A DNA stretch of 51,207 nucleotides, taken from Bacillota bacterium (lineage in GTDB: Bacteria > Bacillota > Clostridia > Christensenellales > CAG-138). Positions 15,901-23,691 of this stretch are shown one piece after another. Within the stretch, counting starts at the first letter, position 1. Each line of letters starts with the position of its first letter. Location: assembly GCA_023416895.1 (NCBI GenBank), contig JAEZGQ010000072.1:1-51207 (forward strand), read 5' to 3'. The translations under genes were made by a program, and so were the position numbers. A model generated the notes under the pieces. It had not been told where the DNA came from. It saw only the letters and a list, made by a program, of their open reading frames with translations, and did no database searches.

Positions 15901-15955
15901 CAGCGGCCTGCGCCTCAAGCTCCTTTGCGAAATCGTTGACTTTAACCTTTGCCAT
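12914..15955 (-). CDS. infB: Translation initiation factor IF-2 with glutamine/glycine-rich repeat N-terminus
   Basis: IF-2 (1013 residues) places initiator tRNA on the ribosome using GTP. N-terminal region: a charged coiled coil (about 10-65), a K/E/P/S-rich linker (about 85-180) and a glycine-glutamine-tyrosine-arginine repeat tract (about 194-305) with a 17-residue unit centred on GGYQQRPQGQYNQ; a second IF2_N-type domain lies at about 435-490. The G domain is canonical: GHVDHGKT at 524-531, DTPGHE near 570, NKID near 624. Domains II, III and the tRNA-binding C2 domain follow. The repeat tract is unusual; Clostridial IF-2 proteins often have low-complexity leaders but this one is highly regular. 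The operon is rimP-nusA-rnpM-ylxQ-infB-rbfA. Confidence 0.98.
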   Translation of the reverse strand: MAKVKVNDFAKELEAQAAELFERIKKTQGEVSDALQNVRRAEGKLKEKEEGERKERIERERKERLMELLSSEGDLAFHVGPNHDEAPQKTEEKPAAKKSEPEAEKSVARQKSEAQKSEPQKSEPVQPVVQEKPKEAPAAEKQKEESPKPQATAEPSQPQKAAEVDVQPAVREEKTEKPASGGYQAHRIEPAAQGQQGGYQQRPQGQFNQGGQQGGYQQRPQGQYNQGGQQGGYQQRPQGQYNQGGQQGGYQQRPQGQYGQQGGYQQRPQGQGYQGGQQGGYQPRQGGYQQRPQGQGYQPRQGGFGGGGFDKDKDKDARPGFDRARPQGARPPYGQNRTGGGARGGSPIAIAPAQAKERVSNYDPAKSTYVRTREEDRRIKNKKTILKEAAPAVPVKAAIWDDDVQVGGTRRGGKRKPQAPVKRPEPVVIEKAVMTTETITVKDLSEKIGKPAAEIIKKLFKMGIMATINQELDYDTCALVAADYNIEIEYQLTKTFEDVLQESSDEVDEKENLVVRPPVVTIMGHVDHGKTSLLDAIRHTVVAEGEAGGITQHIGAYTVTRNGRQITFIDTPGHEAFTAMRARGAQVTDIVILVVAADDGIKPQTVEAINHAKAAEVPIVVAINKIDRPGADPERVKQQLTEHGLVAEEWGGQTICVPVSAKTGQNLDTLLEMVLLLADVQELKANPNRIARGTIIEAELDKGRGPVATVLVQNGTLKIGDPIVAGTAYGRVRAMMDDKGRRVTEAGPSQPVEVLGFSEVPAAGDIMNVSEIDKLSRNVAEERRVKQKTEQLKNLSKVTLDDLFSQIEEGQVKDLNIIVKADVQGSAEAVKAALEKLSNAEVRVRCIHSGVGAITGSDIMFASASNAIIIGFNVRPDAQARATMEREKVDVRFYDIIYKATEDVERAMKGMFKPVFKEVELGRASVRNTFKVSGVGTIAGCYVQDGKITRSAQVRVVRDGVVVFEGKIGSLKRFKDDVREVATNYECGIGLDGYNDIKEGDVIEAFMMEEVKR
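15041..15376 (-). repeat. infB: 51-nt tandem repeats inside infB
   Basis: Codons 194-305 of infB are built from a 17-codon unit (QQGGYQQRPQGQYNQGG). Three full units follow one another, then shortened variants and GYQPRQGG derivatives. Copies are very similar at DNA level, so copy number could vary by slippage or recombination. Confidence 0.9.
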
Positions 15956-16255
15956 TCAATCATTACCCCCGTGCATATTCGCGTAAGCATCTCCGACCAT
16001 TCGTGCAAAAGAAGCATCCGTCACCGCCGCAATCATGCGGCCCGGCTTGCCGACCGCTTCTCCCATGCTCTCCATGAGCACACACGGAATGCCGGCTCTT
16101 TCGCAAAGCCCTTGATATCTTTCCTTCGTGTTTGCGGATGCGCTTTCATCCAACACCACAAGTTTCGCCTTTCCCTTCTTTACGGCGTTTTCGCAGGCGA
16201 AGTCGCCTGCCAAAAGGTTACCGGAACGCATGGAAAACCCCAGCGCACTGCGCAT
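15956..16255 (-). CDS. ylxQ: YlxQ, L7Ae/L30e-type RNA-binding protein
   Basis: A 99-residue L7Ae-family protein that recognises kink-turn RNA. The blocks NLLAGDFACENAVKKGKAKLVVL and ASANTKERYQGLCERAGIPCV, given here in parts of residues 11-60, match the family. The start ATG at 16255 lies after the rnpM stop; the frame open to 16456 is rnpM in another frame. Its function in Firmicutes is unsettled. The position between rnpM (ylxR) and infB is conserved. Confidence 0.92.
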   Translation of the reverse strand: MRSALGFSMRSGNLLAGDFACENAVKKGKAKLVVLDESASANTKERYQGLCERAGIPCVLMESMGEAVGKPGRMIAAVTDASFARMVGDAYANMHGGND

Positions 16256-16259
16256 TTTT

Positions 16260-16532
16260 TCATCCGTCCGCAAGCGCGACCTCCTCTTTGAGGCGTTCAA
16301 ACACCGTGGCGTCCACCGGGTGTTCGAGCGCGCGCTCAAGCGCTCGGATTTTCTTTGCCTTTTCCAGGCACTCGGTATTTTTACAGATGTATGCGCCCCT
16401 GCCCGGCGCGCGGCCAGTTTTATCGGCCTTAACTTCGCCCTCGGGCGTACGCACAATCCGCAGCAGTTCTTTTTTCGGAAGCATTTGCCTGCAACCGACG
16501 CACATGCGCAGCGGAACCTTTTTTTGTGTCAT
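16260..16532 (-). CDS. rnpM: YlxR / RnpM, RNase P modulator
   Basis: A 90-residue protein of the YlxR family, which binds RNA; in B. subtilis it is reported to bind and modulate RNase P. The signature RMCVGCRQMLPKKELLRIVR (residues 10-29 or so) and GRGAYICKNTECLEKA, with the conserved GRGAY(V/I)C, are present. Start at ATG 16532: GAGGAA lies 6 nt upstream; a GTG at 16538 abuts that site and is less likely. The gene follows nusA by 21 nt. Confidence 0.93.
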   Translation of the reverse strand: MTQKKVPLRMCVGCRQMLPKKELLRIVRTPEGEVKADKTGRAPGRGAYICKNTECLEKAKKIRALERALEHPVDATVFERLKEEVALADG

Positions 16533-16553
16533 TGGCACTTCCTCAAATCTGCT

Positions 16554-17645
16554 TTACTCCGCATCCTCTTGCGGCGCATCCGCCGCATCGGGGTCGTAAA
16601 GGTCCACTTCCTGCTCGGCCTGCGATTGGCTCTTGATGTCGATCTTCCAACCTGTGAGCTTCGCGGCGAGGCGCACGTTCTGGCCTTCCTTGCCGATGGC
16701 GAGCGAAAGTTGGTTGTCCGGCACGATTACCTTGGCGGCCTTTTCCTCTTCGTTGATGTATACCATGAGGACGCGCGCCGGGCTCAACGCCTTTGCGATG
16801 TACACGGCGGAATCGCTGTCCCACTCGATGATGTCGATTTTTTCATTGTGAAGCTCGCCAACGATGCGCTCCACACGAATGCCCTTTTGCCCAACGCAGG
16901 CACCTACGGCATCTACCTGGGCGTCGTTTGAGTGTACGGCGACCTTTGTGCGGAAGCCCGCTTCACGCGCGATGGATTTGATCTGCACAACGCCGGTTTG
17001 AATTTCCGGCACCTCAAGCTCGAACAGGCGCTTGACAAGCCCCGGATGCGTGCGCGACACGAGCACCTGCGGGCCTTTGTTGGTTTTGCGCACCTCAAGC
17101 ACATATACTTTGATGCGGTCGCTGGTGTTGTATTCCTCGCCCGGAATGGTCTCGTTTGCGGAAAGAAGCCCGTCGGTACGGCCAAGCTCCACATACACGC
17201 CGTTTTTCTCGGCGCGCTGTACGATGGCTGTGAGGACTTCGTTTTCTTTTTCCACGAATTCGTCGAAGATCACGCCGCGCTCAGCCTCGCGAATGCGCTG
17301 TACAACCACCTGCTTTGCGGTCTGCGCCGCAATGCGGCCAAAGCTCTTGGGGCTTATTTCCTCCTCGAGCACGTCGCCCACCTCGTAAAGATGGTTGATT
17401 TGGCGCGCCTTTTCGAGGGAAATCTCAACGTGCGGGTTTTCAATGTGTTCCACCACCGTTTTGGATGCGAAAATCTGCACTTCGCCGGTTTCCCTGTCAA
17501 CCACCGCGCGTACGTTTCCCGACGAACCGGAGTTACGCTTATATGCCGCGATGAGCGCGGATTCGAATGCGTCGATGAGAATATCCTTGCTTATTTTTCG
17601 GTCCTTTTCTATTGCGTTGAGCGCCTCGATGAATTCGGCATTCAT
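16554..17645 (-). CDS. nusA: Transcription termination/antitermination factor NusA
   Basis: NusA (363 residues) binds RNA polymerase and nascent RNA to control pausing, termination and antitermination. N-terminal domain (1-125) with EKDRKISKDILIDAFESAL, S1 domain (about 130-200), then KH1 and KH2 with GACVGQKGIRVERIVGEL (about 250) and VPDNQLSLAIGKEGQNVRLA (about 320-340). It ends in a short acidic tail like other Firmicutes NusA, without the acidic repeats of E. coli. Start ATG at 17645, GGGAGAG upstream. It may act on the leader hairpin of its own operon (18193-18227). Confidence 0.98.
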   Translation of the reverse strand: MNAEFIEALNAIEKDRKISKDILIDAFESALIAAYKRNSGSSGNVRAVVDRETGEVQIFASKTVVEHIENPHVEISLEKARQINHLYEVGDVLEEEISPKSFGRIAAQTAKQVVVQRIREAERGVIFDEFVEKENEVLTAIVQRAEKNGVYVELGRTDGLLSANETIPGEEYNTSDRIKVYVLEVRKTNKGPQVLVSRTHPGLVKRLFELEVPEIQTGVVQIKSIAREAGFRTKVAVHSNDAQVDAVGACVGQKGIRVERIVGELHNEKIDIIEWDSDSAVYIAKALSPARVLMVYINEEEKAAKVIVPDNQLSLAIGKEGQNVRLAAKLTGWKIDIKSQSQAEQEVDLYDPDAADAPQEDAE

Positions 17646-17724
17646 GGTGTTCTCTCCCTTGCTGTGATAATATATCAATTCATTTTGTTTTGTGTTCGGG
17701 CGGGCTTAAAAAATGGCAACGCAG

Positions 17725-18180
17725 CTAGAACTCCAGATGCGGCCTTACAAGCGACACATCCTTGCGCTTGAAGACAAGCTCCGCGCCATCTTTCAATTGC
17801 AGCGTGAAGCTCTCCGCGTCGAAGCGCAAAAGCGTGCCGAAGTATTCTTTTTTCTTGTTGATGGGCGCGTACAGCCTGACGTCCACGACTTTAGAAAGGT
17901 TGCGCTGAAAATCCCTGTCCTTTTTGAGCGGCCTATCAAGGCCGATGGATGAAACGCTTAAATAATACGCCTGCTCGATAGGATCCGACTCATCGAGAAT
18001 GGGTTCCACCGCACGGCTGACCTTTTCACAGTCGTCGAGCGTAACGGGATTGGGTGCATCCAGATAGAGTGTAAGTACCCAGTTGCCCTGTTCTTTTTTG
18101 TACTCGACCTCGTCGAGTTCGTAACCCATTGCGGTAACGGTGGGGCGCAGCAGTGCGTCAATGGCCTCGATGGTTCGCAA
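17725..18180 (-). CDS. rimP: Ribosome maturation factor RimP
   Basis: RimP (151 residues) assists 30S maturation. Typical blocks: ALLRPTVTAMGYELDEVEY, LTLYLDAPNPVTLDDCEKVSRAVEPILDE in parts, and YYLSVSSIGLDRPLKKDRDF. Start is TTG at 18180, chosen because GGAGGG lies 5 nt upstream and the length fits the family. It ends in TAG; the frame after that stop does not look like protein. First gene of the rimP-nusA-infB operon. Confidence 0.96.
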   Translation of the reverse strand: MRTIEAIDALLRPTVTAMGYELDEVEYKKEQGNWVLTLYLDAPNPVTLDDCEKVSRAVEPILDESDPIEQAYYLSVSSIGLDRPLKKDRDFQRNLSKVVDVRLYAPINKKKEYFGTLLRFDAESFTLQLKDGAELVFKRKDVSLVRPHLEF

Positions 18181-18192
18181 AAAAACCCTCCT

Positions 18193-18227
18193 GTCAAAAC
18201 GAAAGAGTGGGATTACGCCCACTCTTT
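18193..18227 (-). terminator. Terminator-like hairpin in the rimP-nusA leader
   Basis: A 10-bp perfect stem AAAGAGTGGG / CCCACTCTTT (18202-18227, 6-nt loop) followed by CGTTTTG on the minus strand. It ends only about 10 nt before the rimP Shine-Dalgarno (18186-18191) and lies downstream of the promoter at 18263, so it is inside the leader of the rimP operon as well as 110 nt past the polC stop. It could terminate polC, attenuate rimP-nusA, or both. Confidence 0.75.
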
Positions 18228-18262
18228 GCTACCAAACCGGCAATCATGCCGCCAACGCAAGG

Positions 18263-18292
18263 ATTATACCATACCTGTCCGCACAAAAGCAA
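18263..18292 (-). promoter_or_regulatory. Promoter of the rimP-nusA-infB operon
   Basis: TATAAT (18268-18263, minus strand) with a weaker TTGCTT 18 nt upstream. It gives a leader of about 75 nt that contains the hairpin at 18202-18227 before the TTG start of rimP. Confidence 0.65.
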
Positions 18293-18335
18293 GAACAATG
18301 TTGGGAAGCTTTGTCTTTACAAGAAATTCCCGCAG

Positions 18336-21300
18336 TTAAAACAGGCTCAGTTGGTTGGTTTCGGGCAAGCCTTCAAGGCAGCCGGACTCGCATAAGGTCT
18401 TGACGACCGCGCTGTTGGCGCGCGTGCGCATACGAAACTCTTCAAGCGAAGCGTAGGGTTGGCCGTTTTGCGCGTTGGCAATGGAAACCGCCGCGTTTTC
18501 GCCCACGCCCGCCACCGCCAGAAACGGTGGGCGAAGCGCCCCGTTTTCGATTTTAAACTCCTTGGCGGCGGACTTATAGACGTCCACCTCCAAAAGTTCA
18601 ATGCCGCGAAGGTTCATTTCATACACCACCTCGAGAATGGTCAAAAGGTCCTTTTGCTTTTGCTCGAGGTCGTTTTCGTTCTTACGCATGTCCTTGATGC
18701 GCCTTAAAACAGCATCCGCGCCGCCCGTGGCGTACGCGATGTCGAACGCGTCCGCACGCACGGTGAAGTAGGTGGCATAAAATTCGAGCGGGTAATACAC
18801 CTTGTAATAGGCTACGCGAAACGCCATCATTACATACGCGGCGGCGTGCGCGCGCGGGAACATGTACTTGATTTTTTTGCACGAACCGATGAACCATTCC
18901 GGCACCACACCGTTTCTCATGGCGTTTTCCATTTCCTCTGAAACGCCCTTGCCCTTTCGCACGTTTTCCATGATCTTAAACGACATGGAGGGCTCGAGCC
19001 CGCAGCGTATAAGGTAGTTCATAATATCATCTCGCGTGCAGATGACCTGCGAGAGCGTGGCAATGCCTTTTTCTACAAGCTCCTGCGCGTTGCCAAGCCA
19101 CACGTCCGTGCCGTGGGAAAGGCCCGAAATGCGCACAAGCTCCTCCATGGTCGTGGGGCGCGTCATCATGAGGATTTTTTCGCGTACGAACACCGTGCCG
19201 AATTCCGGCACCGCAAGGCTTCCAACGTCAAACCCAAGCTCCTTGAGAGAAACGCCCAAAGGCTCATCGGAGCTGAAAAGGCGCATCACGTTTTTGTCGT
19301 CGAGCGGTATGGTTTTGGGGTCAAGCCCGGTCAAGTCCTGAAGCATCCTGAGGGCCGTCGGATCGTCGTGGCCGAGGATGTCGAGCTTTACGAGCTTATC
19401 GTCCATTGCGTGAAAGTCAAAATGCGTGGTGATGATGTTTTTCTCTTTGTTGTCGGCCGGATATTGGATGGGCGTAAACTCCATGATGTCCATCTCCTCC
19501 GGCACGATCACGATGCCGCCCGGATGCTGGCCCGTGGTGCGTTTCACACCCGTACAGCCTTTCACGAGGCGGTCCACCTCCTCGCGCGAGGCGACGATTT
19601 TGTTTTCGTCGCAGTAGGACTTCACGTAGCCGTAAACGGTTTTGTCCTGCAAGCCGGAAATGGTGCCCGCGCGAAACGCGTGCCCCTCGCCGAACATGAC
19701 CTCTGTAAATTTATGCGCCACCGGCTGGTATTCGCCGGAAAAGTTCAAATCGATATCGGGCGTTTTGTCGCCCTTGAAGCCCAAAAACACCTCGAAGGGA
19801 ATGTCGTAGCCGAGCTTAAGGTATTGCGCGCCGCAGACGGGGCAGCATTTATCGGGCATATCCACGCCGCAGGCGTATTTGTCGCGGTCCACATCGAACT
19901 CGCTGTGACGGCAATTCGGGCAGGCGTAGTGCGGCGCGAGCGGGTTCACCTCTGTGATGCCGGCCATGGTCGCTACAAACGAGGAGCCCACAGAGCCGCG
20001 CGAGCCCACAAGGTACCCGTCGGAAAGTGATTTTTGCACGAGCCGCTGCGCCATGAGGTAGAGAGACGCATAGCCGTTGCCGATGATGGAATTGAGCTCC
20101 TTATCGAGCCTTTTTTGCACGATTTCGGGCAGCTCGTCGCCGTAAAGCTCGTGTGCACGGTTCAGCGCCATTTGGGTAAGCTCCTCGTTCGCGCCGGGGA
20201 ACGTGGGCGCGTAGGTGCGCTTTTCATCCAAAAACGGTTTCATGCGCTCGCAGCTTTCCGCGATGGCGTTGGGGTTATGCACCACCACCTCAAGTGCCCT
20301 GTCCTCACCGAGATAGGAAAACTCCTCGAGCATTTCGTCGGTGGTTTTAAAGTAGAGCGGTGCCTGCTGCTCAGCATCCTTAAAGTCGCGCGAATGCATG
20401 ATAATCGCGCGGAAGATCGAATCTTCGGGATTTAGAAAATGCACGTCGCCCGTGGCGACCACGGGTTTTTGAAGCTTATCGCCCAACGCGAGGACTCGGC
20501 GGTTGAGATCCCTTAAGCCCTCCTCGTCTTTCACCTTGCCGTCGCGCACAAGAAACTCGTTGTTGCCGATGGGTTGAATTTCAAGATAATCGTAAAACGA
20601 CGCGACCGCTTCAAGCGTCGCCTCGTCCTTATCGTCGAGCACGGCCCGAAACACCTCGCCCGCCTCGCATGCGGAGCCCACAATGATACCCTCGCGGTGT
20701 ATGTTGAGTAGGCTTCTTGGTATTTGCGGCACCTTTTTGAGGTGATCAAGGTGCGCGTAAGAAACGAGCCGGTAAAGGTTCATAAGCCCCTCGTGGTTTT
20801 TGGCGAGGAGGATGATGTGGAAGTTGGAACGCTGCCCCTTCACATGCGGCGGCGGGTCGCAATCACAAAGCGGAATGCGCTCCACATGGTTTTCCATAAG
20901 CTTTTTAAAAAGCGTATTTGCAATGCCGCTCAGTAGCTCCGCGCTTTCAAGCGCGCCAAAACGACCGCTTTCCGCGTGGGCAACGCCGAACGAGCGCGCC
21001 GCGGAAGCGAGCGTTTTTTCCTTTATGCTTCGGTCGAGATAATGCGCGAGCATGCCCACGTCCACGTAAAGTTTACCGAGGTCGATCAAACAATCGTCCG
21101 CGCAGGCGCAAAGAAGCTTTAGCTCCGCGCCGTCAAACAGCACCTTGGTGCTGCTGCCGCAAAACGCCGCAAGCTTTAAAAGTGCATCCTTGAGCGTACC
21201 CGCGTCCGAAAGCTCGTCCTGCGTAACGCCCGCGCGCTTCAAAAGCTTCGGCTCCACCGCCACGGAAGGGTTACAGAGCACGCAAAGCCGCTCGGTTATT

Positions 21301-22562
21301 CCCTCTTTTGTGAAGCGCACCGCGCCGATTTCAAAGATGTGCTCGCGCCCTATGCCCTTTGTGGCAAGGCACGACACGGCCACATAGCTTTCCTCCACGG
21401 GAATGAGCGTGCAATCCGGCATGAGGTACCCCTCAACGCCGAGCACAACCTTAATGTCTTTGCCGCTCTTTTTGAGCTTTTCCGCGGCGGAAACCGCGGC
21501 GGGAAACGCCTGCACCACGCCGTGGTCGGTAATGGCGACCGCGCTGTGGCCAAAGCGGGCGGCTGTGTTTATGGCGTCCTCAGGTTTTACAAGCCCGTCC
21601 ATCGACGACATCTGCGTATGCAGGTGCAGCTCCACACGCTTTTTTTCACATTTATCCTCGCGGCGCGGCTTTTGCACGCGGTTGACCGAATCCGGAAACA
21701 GGCACATGCGCCCCAAAAACTGGTCGAGCCGGTATGGCCCGTGCAGCACGAGGTAATCCCCATCTTTCTGCACGGCCTCGATCTTTTCAAAAAGCTTTTC
21801 CTGCCCTTTTTTAAAAAACAGCTTGAAGAGCGTGGTGCCCGTAAGGTCGGTAACGGCGGCGTTGATGATGCCGCCCTCCGTCTTGGTGGGGCGAAGCTCC
21901 AAGCTGACAATTTCCCCTTGTATGGTCACAGTTCCCGAGGTTTCGTTGAGCTCGCTCTGCTTGATGAGCTTGTCCATGCGGATGGTGCTTCCCAAAATGA
22001 CCTCCGCGCCGTCTTTCTTTTTTGCGGCGGGTTTTGCGGCCTTTTGCACCTCCTCGCGATAAAGTTCCTCGGGGTCTGCGCCGATGGGCGGCGTAAGTTC
22101 GCTATCGCCGACCACGCAAAGCTCGGGCGTAGTGCCGTATTTTTTTTGTAGATGCCCCAGAAAAGCCTCTATCTCCGGCTCGGTGCAAAACTTACCAATA
22201 AGGCTTTCGGGAATGCACACCTCCACGGTTTCGCCGTTGAGCTGCCAACGCGAGCAAACGAGCGCCGGCCGCACGAACGGGTTCAAATCGCACCATTCCC
22301 TTTTTAAGGCTTCTGCCTTTTCTTCAAAGCTTTCAAAAAGTGCAAGCTCCGCTTGCGAAAGCTCAAAGCGAAGCTCCAGGGAGCAGCCGCCCATGAGCTT
22401 CTCCATGCCGCTTTTTATGCTTTCACGCGCCGATGCCGGAAGCGGTTTTTTTAAAAGAACCGAGGCCTCAACCTTATTCGCTTTGGCGTGCAGGCGTATA
22501 TCCGTAACTTCGGCGTCGTCGGCGCCGTTTTGTAAAAAGATCGTTTTCAGTCGTTCATCCAT
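18336..22562 (-). CDS. polC: DNA polymerase III PolC, with degenerate exonuclease domain
   Basis: PolC (1408 residues) is the replicative polymerase of low-GC Gram-positives. Order: N-terminal domains (1-200), OB fold (about 205-290), PHP domain split around an exonuclease insertion (about 309-380 and 567-720), polymerase with SRGSVGSSF, zinc site CPNC...CCPVC, the catalytic PDIDLNFSGEYQ, and a C-terminal clamp-binding QLSLF. In the exonuclease insertion (391-555) the fold can be aligned with B. subtilis PolC but the DEDDh residues are gone: FDVETTG reads VSCLATKG (S397, L399), AHNASFD ends in L481, and HHRAIYD reads AESGRFG (E531, G536). PHP metal residues HLH, MD, TDH, GVE, CE and GDVH look intact. 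No frameshift is present. Last gene of the frr-to-polC operon. Confidence 0.98.
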   Translation of the reverse strand: MDERLKTIFLQNGADDAEVTDIRLHAKANKVEASVLLKKPLPASARESIKSGMEKLMGGCSLELRFELSQAELALFESFEEKAEALKREWCDLNPFVRPALVCSRWQLNGETVEVCIPESLIGKFCTEPEIEAFLGHLQKKYGTTPELCVVGDSELTPPIGADPEELYREEVQKAAKPAAKKKDGAEVILGSTIRMDKLIKQSELNETSGTVTIQGEIVSLELRPTKTEGGIINAAVTDLTGTTLFKLFFKKGQEKLFEKIEAVQKDGDYLVLHGPYRLDQFLGRMCLFPDSVNRVQKPRREDKCEKKRVELHLHTQMSSMDGLVKPEDAINTAARFGHSAVAITDHGVVQAFPAAVSAAEKLKKSGKDIKVVLGVEGYLMPDCTLIPVEESYVAVSCLATKGIGREHIFEIGAVRFTKEGITERLCVLCNPSVAVEPKLLKRAGVTQDELSDAGTLKDALLKLAAFCGSSTKVLFDGAELKLLCACADDCLIDLGKLYVDVGMLAHYLDRSIKEKTLASAARSFGVAHAESGRFGALESAELLSGIANTLFKKLMENHVERIPLCDCDPPPHVKGQRSNFHIILLAKNHEGLMNLYRLVSYAHLDHLKKVPQIPRSLLNIHREGIIVGSACEAGEVFRAVLDDKDEATLEAVASFYDYLEIQPIGNNEFLVRDGKVKDEEGLRDLNRRVLALGDKLQKPVVATGDVHFLNPEDSIFRAIIMHSRDFKDAEQQAPLYFKTTDEMLEEFSYLGEDRALEVVVHNPNAIAESCERMKPFLDEKRTYAPTFPGANEELTQMALNRAHELYGDELPEIVQKRLDKELNSIIGNGYASLYLMAQRLVQKSLSDGYLVGSRGSVGSSFVATMAGITEVNPLAPHYACPNCRHSEFDVDRDKYACGVDMPDKCCPVCGAQYLKLGYDIPFEVFLGFKGDKTPDIDLNFSGEYQPVAHKFTEVMFGEGHAFRAGTISGLQDKTVYGYVKSYCDENKIVASREEVDRLVKGCTGVKRTTGQHPGGIVIVPEEMDIMEFTPIQYPADNKEKNIITTHFDFHAMDDKLVKLDILGHDDPTALRMLQDLTGLDPKTIPLDDKNVMRLFSSDEPLGVSLKELGFDVGSLAVPEFGTVFVREKILMMTRPTTMEELVRISGLSHGTDVWLGNAQELVEKGIATLSQVICTRDDIMNYLIRCGLEPSMSFKIMENVRKGKGVSEEMENAMRNGVVPEWFIGSCKKIKYMFPRAHAAAYVMMAFRVAYYKVYYPLEFYATYFTVRADAFDIAYATGGADAVLRRIKDMRKNENDLEQKQKDLLTILEVVYEMNLRGIELLEVDVYKSAAKEFKIENGALRPPFLAVAGVGENAAVSIANAQNGQPYASLEEFRMRTRANSAVVKTLCESGCLEGLPETNQLSLF

Positions 22563-22567
22563 GGCGT

Positions 22568-23623
22568 TTAGTCTAACATCTCTTTGGCGGCTTGCAAAAA
22601 CTGTTCCACAACCTCGGGCAAGGGGCCCGAGAACTCGCGCTCGCCATGCTTGAACACCACGGCGTTGTTTTCGCCGAAGGCGATACCGATGTCGGCCTCC
22701 TTGGCTTCGCCCGGGCCGTTTACCGCGCAGCCCATCACCGCAACCTTAAGGTAACCTTTGTCGTTTGGTAGCTCCTCCGTTACACGCCGTGCAACCGTTT
22801 CAAGGTCCACCTTGCACCTGCCGCAGGTAGGACAGCTCACAAGCTCAACGCCCTCCTTGCGAAGTCCCACGCTGCGCAAAATCATTTGCGCGGCCTTCAC
22901 CTCAAGCGCAGGATCTCCTGTGAGGGAAACGCGAAATGTATCGCCAATGCCCTCTAAAAGAAGCGAGCCGATGCCGATCGCACTTTTAACAAGCGCCGCC
23001 GCCGCAAGCCCCGCCTCCGTTACACCAAGGTGCAGAGGATAATCACAGCGCATATCCGCCATGCGGTAGGCCGCGACCGTATCCGGTACGTTGGAAGCCT
23101 TGATCGAAATGACGGTGTCGTAGAAATTCTCACGCTCCAAAATGGCTGCGTGCTTGAGCGCGCTTTCCACCATCGCCTCAGGCGTAGGCCCGTTGAAGCG
23201 CTCGAGCATGCTCTTTTCGAGTGAGCCCGCGTTAACGCCAATGCGCACGGGAACGCGAAGATCCTTCGCGCACGCCACAAGCTCGCGCACATTGGCAACG
23301 TTGCCGATGTTACCGGGGTTAAAGCGTATTTTGTGGACGCCGTTTTTCATGGCGCCGATGGCGAGTTTGTAGTCGAAATGAATGTCCGCGACGAGCGGTA
23401 TGGAAATGCGCTCCAAAATGGCGGGGATAGCGTTCACGCAATCCTCGTTGTAAACCGAAACGCGCACGATTTCGCAGCCGGCGCGTTCAAGCCGCTTAAT
23501 TTGCTCCACGGTGGCTTCAACATTTGCCGTATCGGTATTGGTCATGGATTGTATGGTAATGGGCGAACCGCCACCCATGGAAACGTTTTTCACCACGACG
23601 GAACGCTTAATTTTTCGTAGCAT
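22568..23623 (-). CDS. ispG: (E)-4-hydroxy-3-methylbut-2-enyl-diphosphate synthase
   Basis: IspG/GcpE (351 residues) converts methylerythritol cyclodiphosphate to HMBPP in the MEP isoprenoid pathway, using a 4Fe-4S cluster. TIM-barrel blocks TIQSMTNTDT, VADIHFDYKLA and RFNPGNIG are present, and the cluster domain shows CPTCGRC and CAVNGPGEA. Start at ATG 23623, with a G-run 8 nt upstream; an in-frame ATG at 23638 is possible. With dxr and uppS it supports an isoprenoid block within the operon. Confidence 0.97.
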   Translation of the reverse strand: MLRKIKRSVVVKNVSMGGGSPITIQSMTNTDTANVEATVEQIKRLERAGCEIVRVSVYNEDCVNAIPAILERISIPLVADIHFDYKLAIGAMKNGVHKIRFNPGNIGNVANVRELVACAKDLRVPVRIGVNAGSLEKSMLERFNGPTPEAMVESALKHAAILERENFYDTVISIKASNVPDTVAAYRMADMRCDYPLHLGVTEAGLAAAALVKSAIGIGSLLLEGIGDTFRVSLTGDPALEVKAAQMILRSVGLRKEGVELVSCPTCGRCKVDLETVARRVTEELPNDKGYLKVAVMGCAVNGPGEAKEADIGIAFGENNAVVFKHGEREFSGPLPEVVEQFLQAAKEMLD

Positions 23624-23691
23624 GTTTTTTACCCCCATCTTTCGTGCTGCTTTTGCCCCCAACGAAGCACAATGCGCTATGCTTACGCGGC

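Noticed and set aside
14951..16291. Plus-strand open frame of 446 codons rich in leucine and alanine
   Set aside because: It is the antisense of the infB repeat tract; the hydrophobic pattern comes from the reverse complement of Gln/Gly codons.
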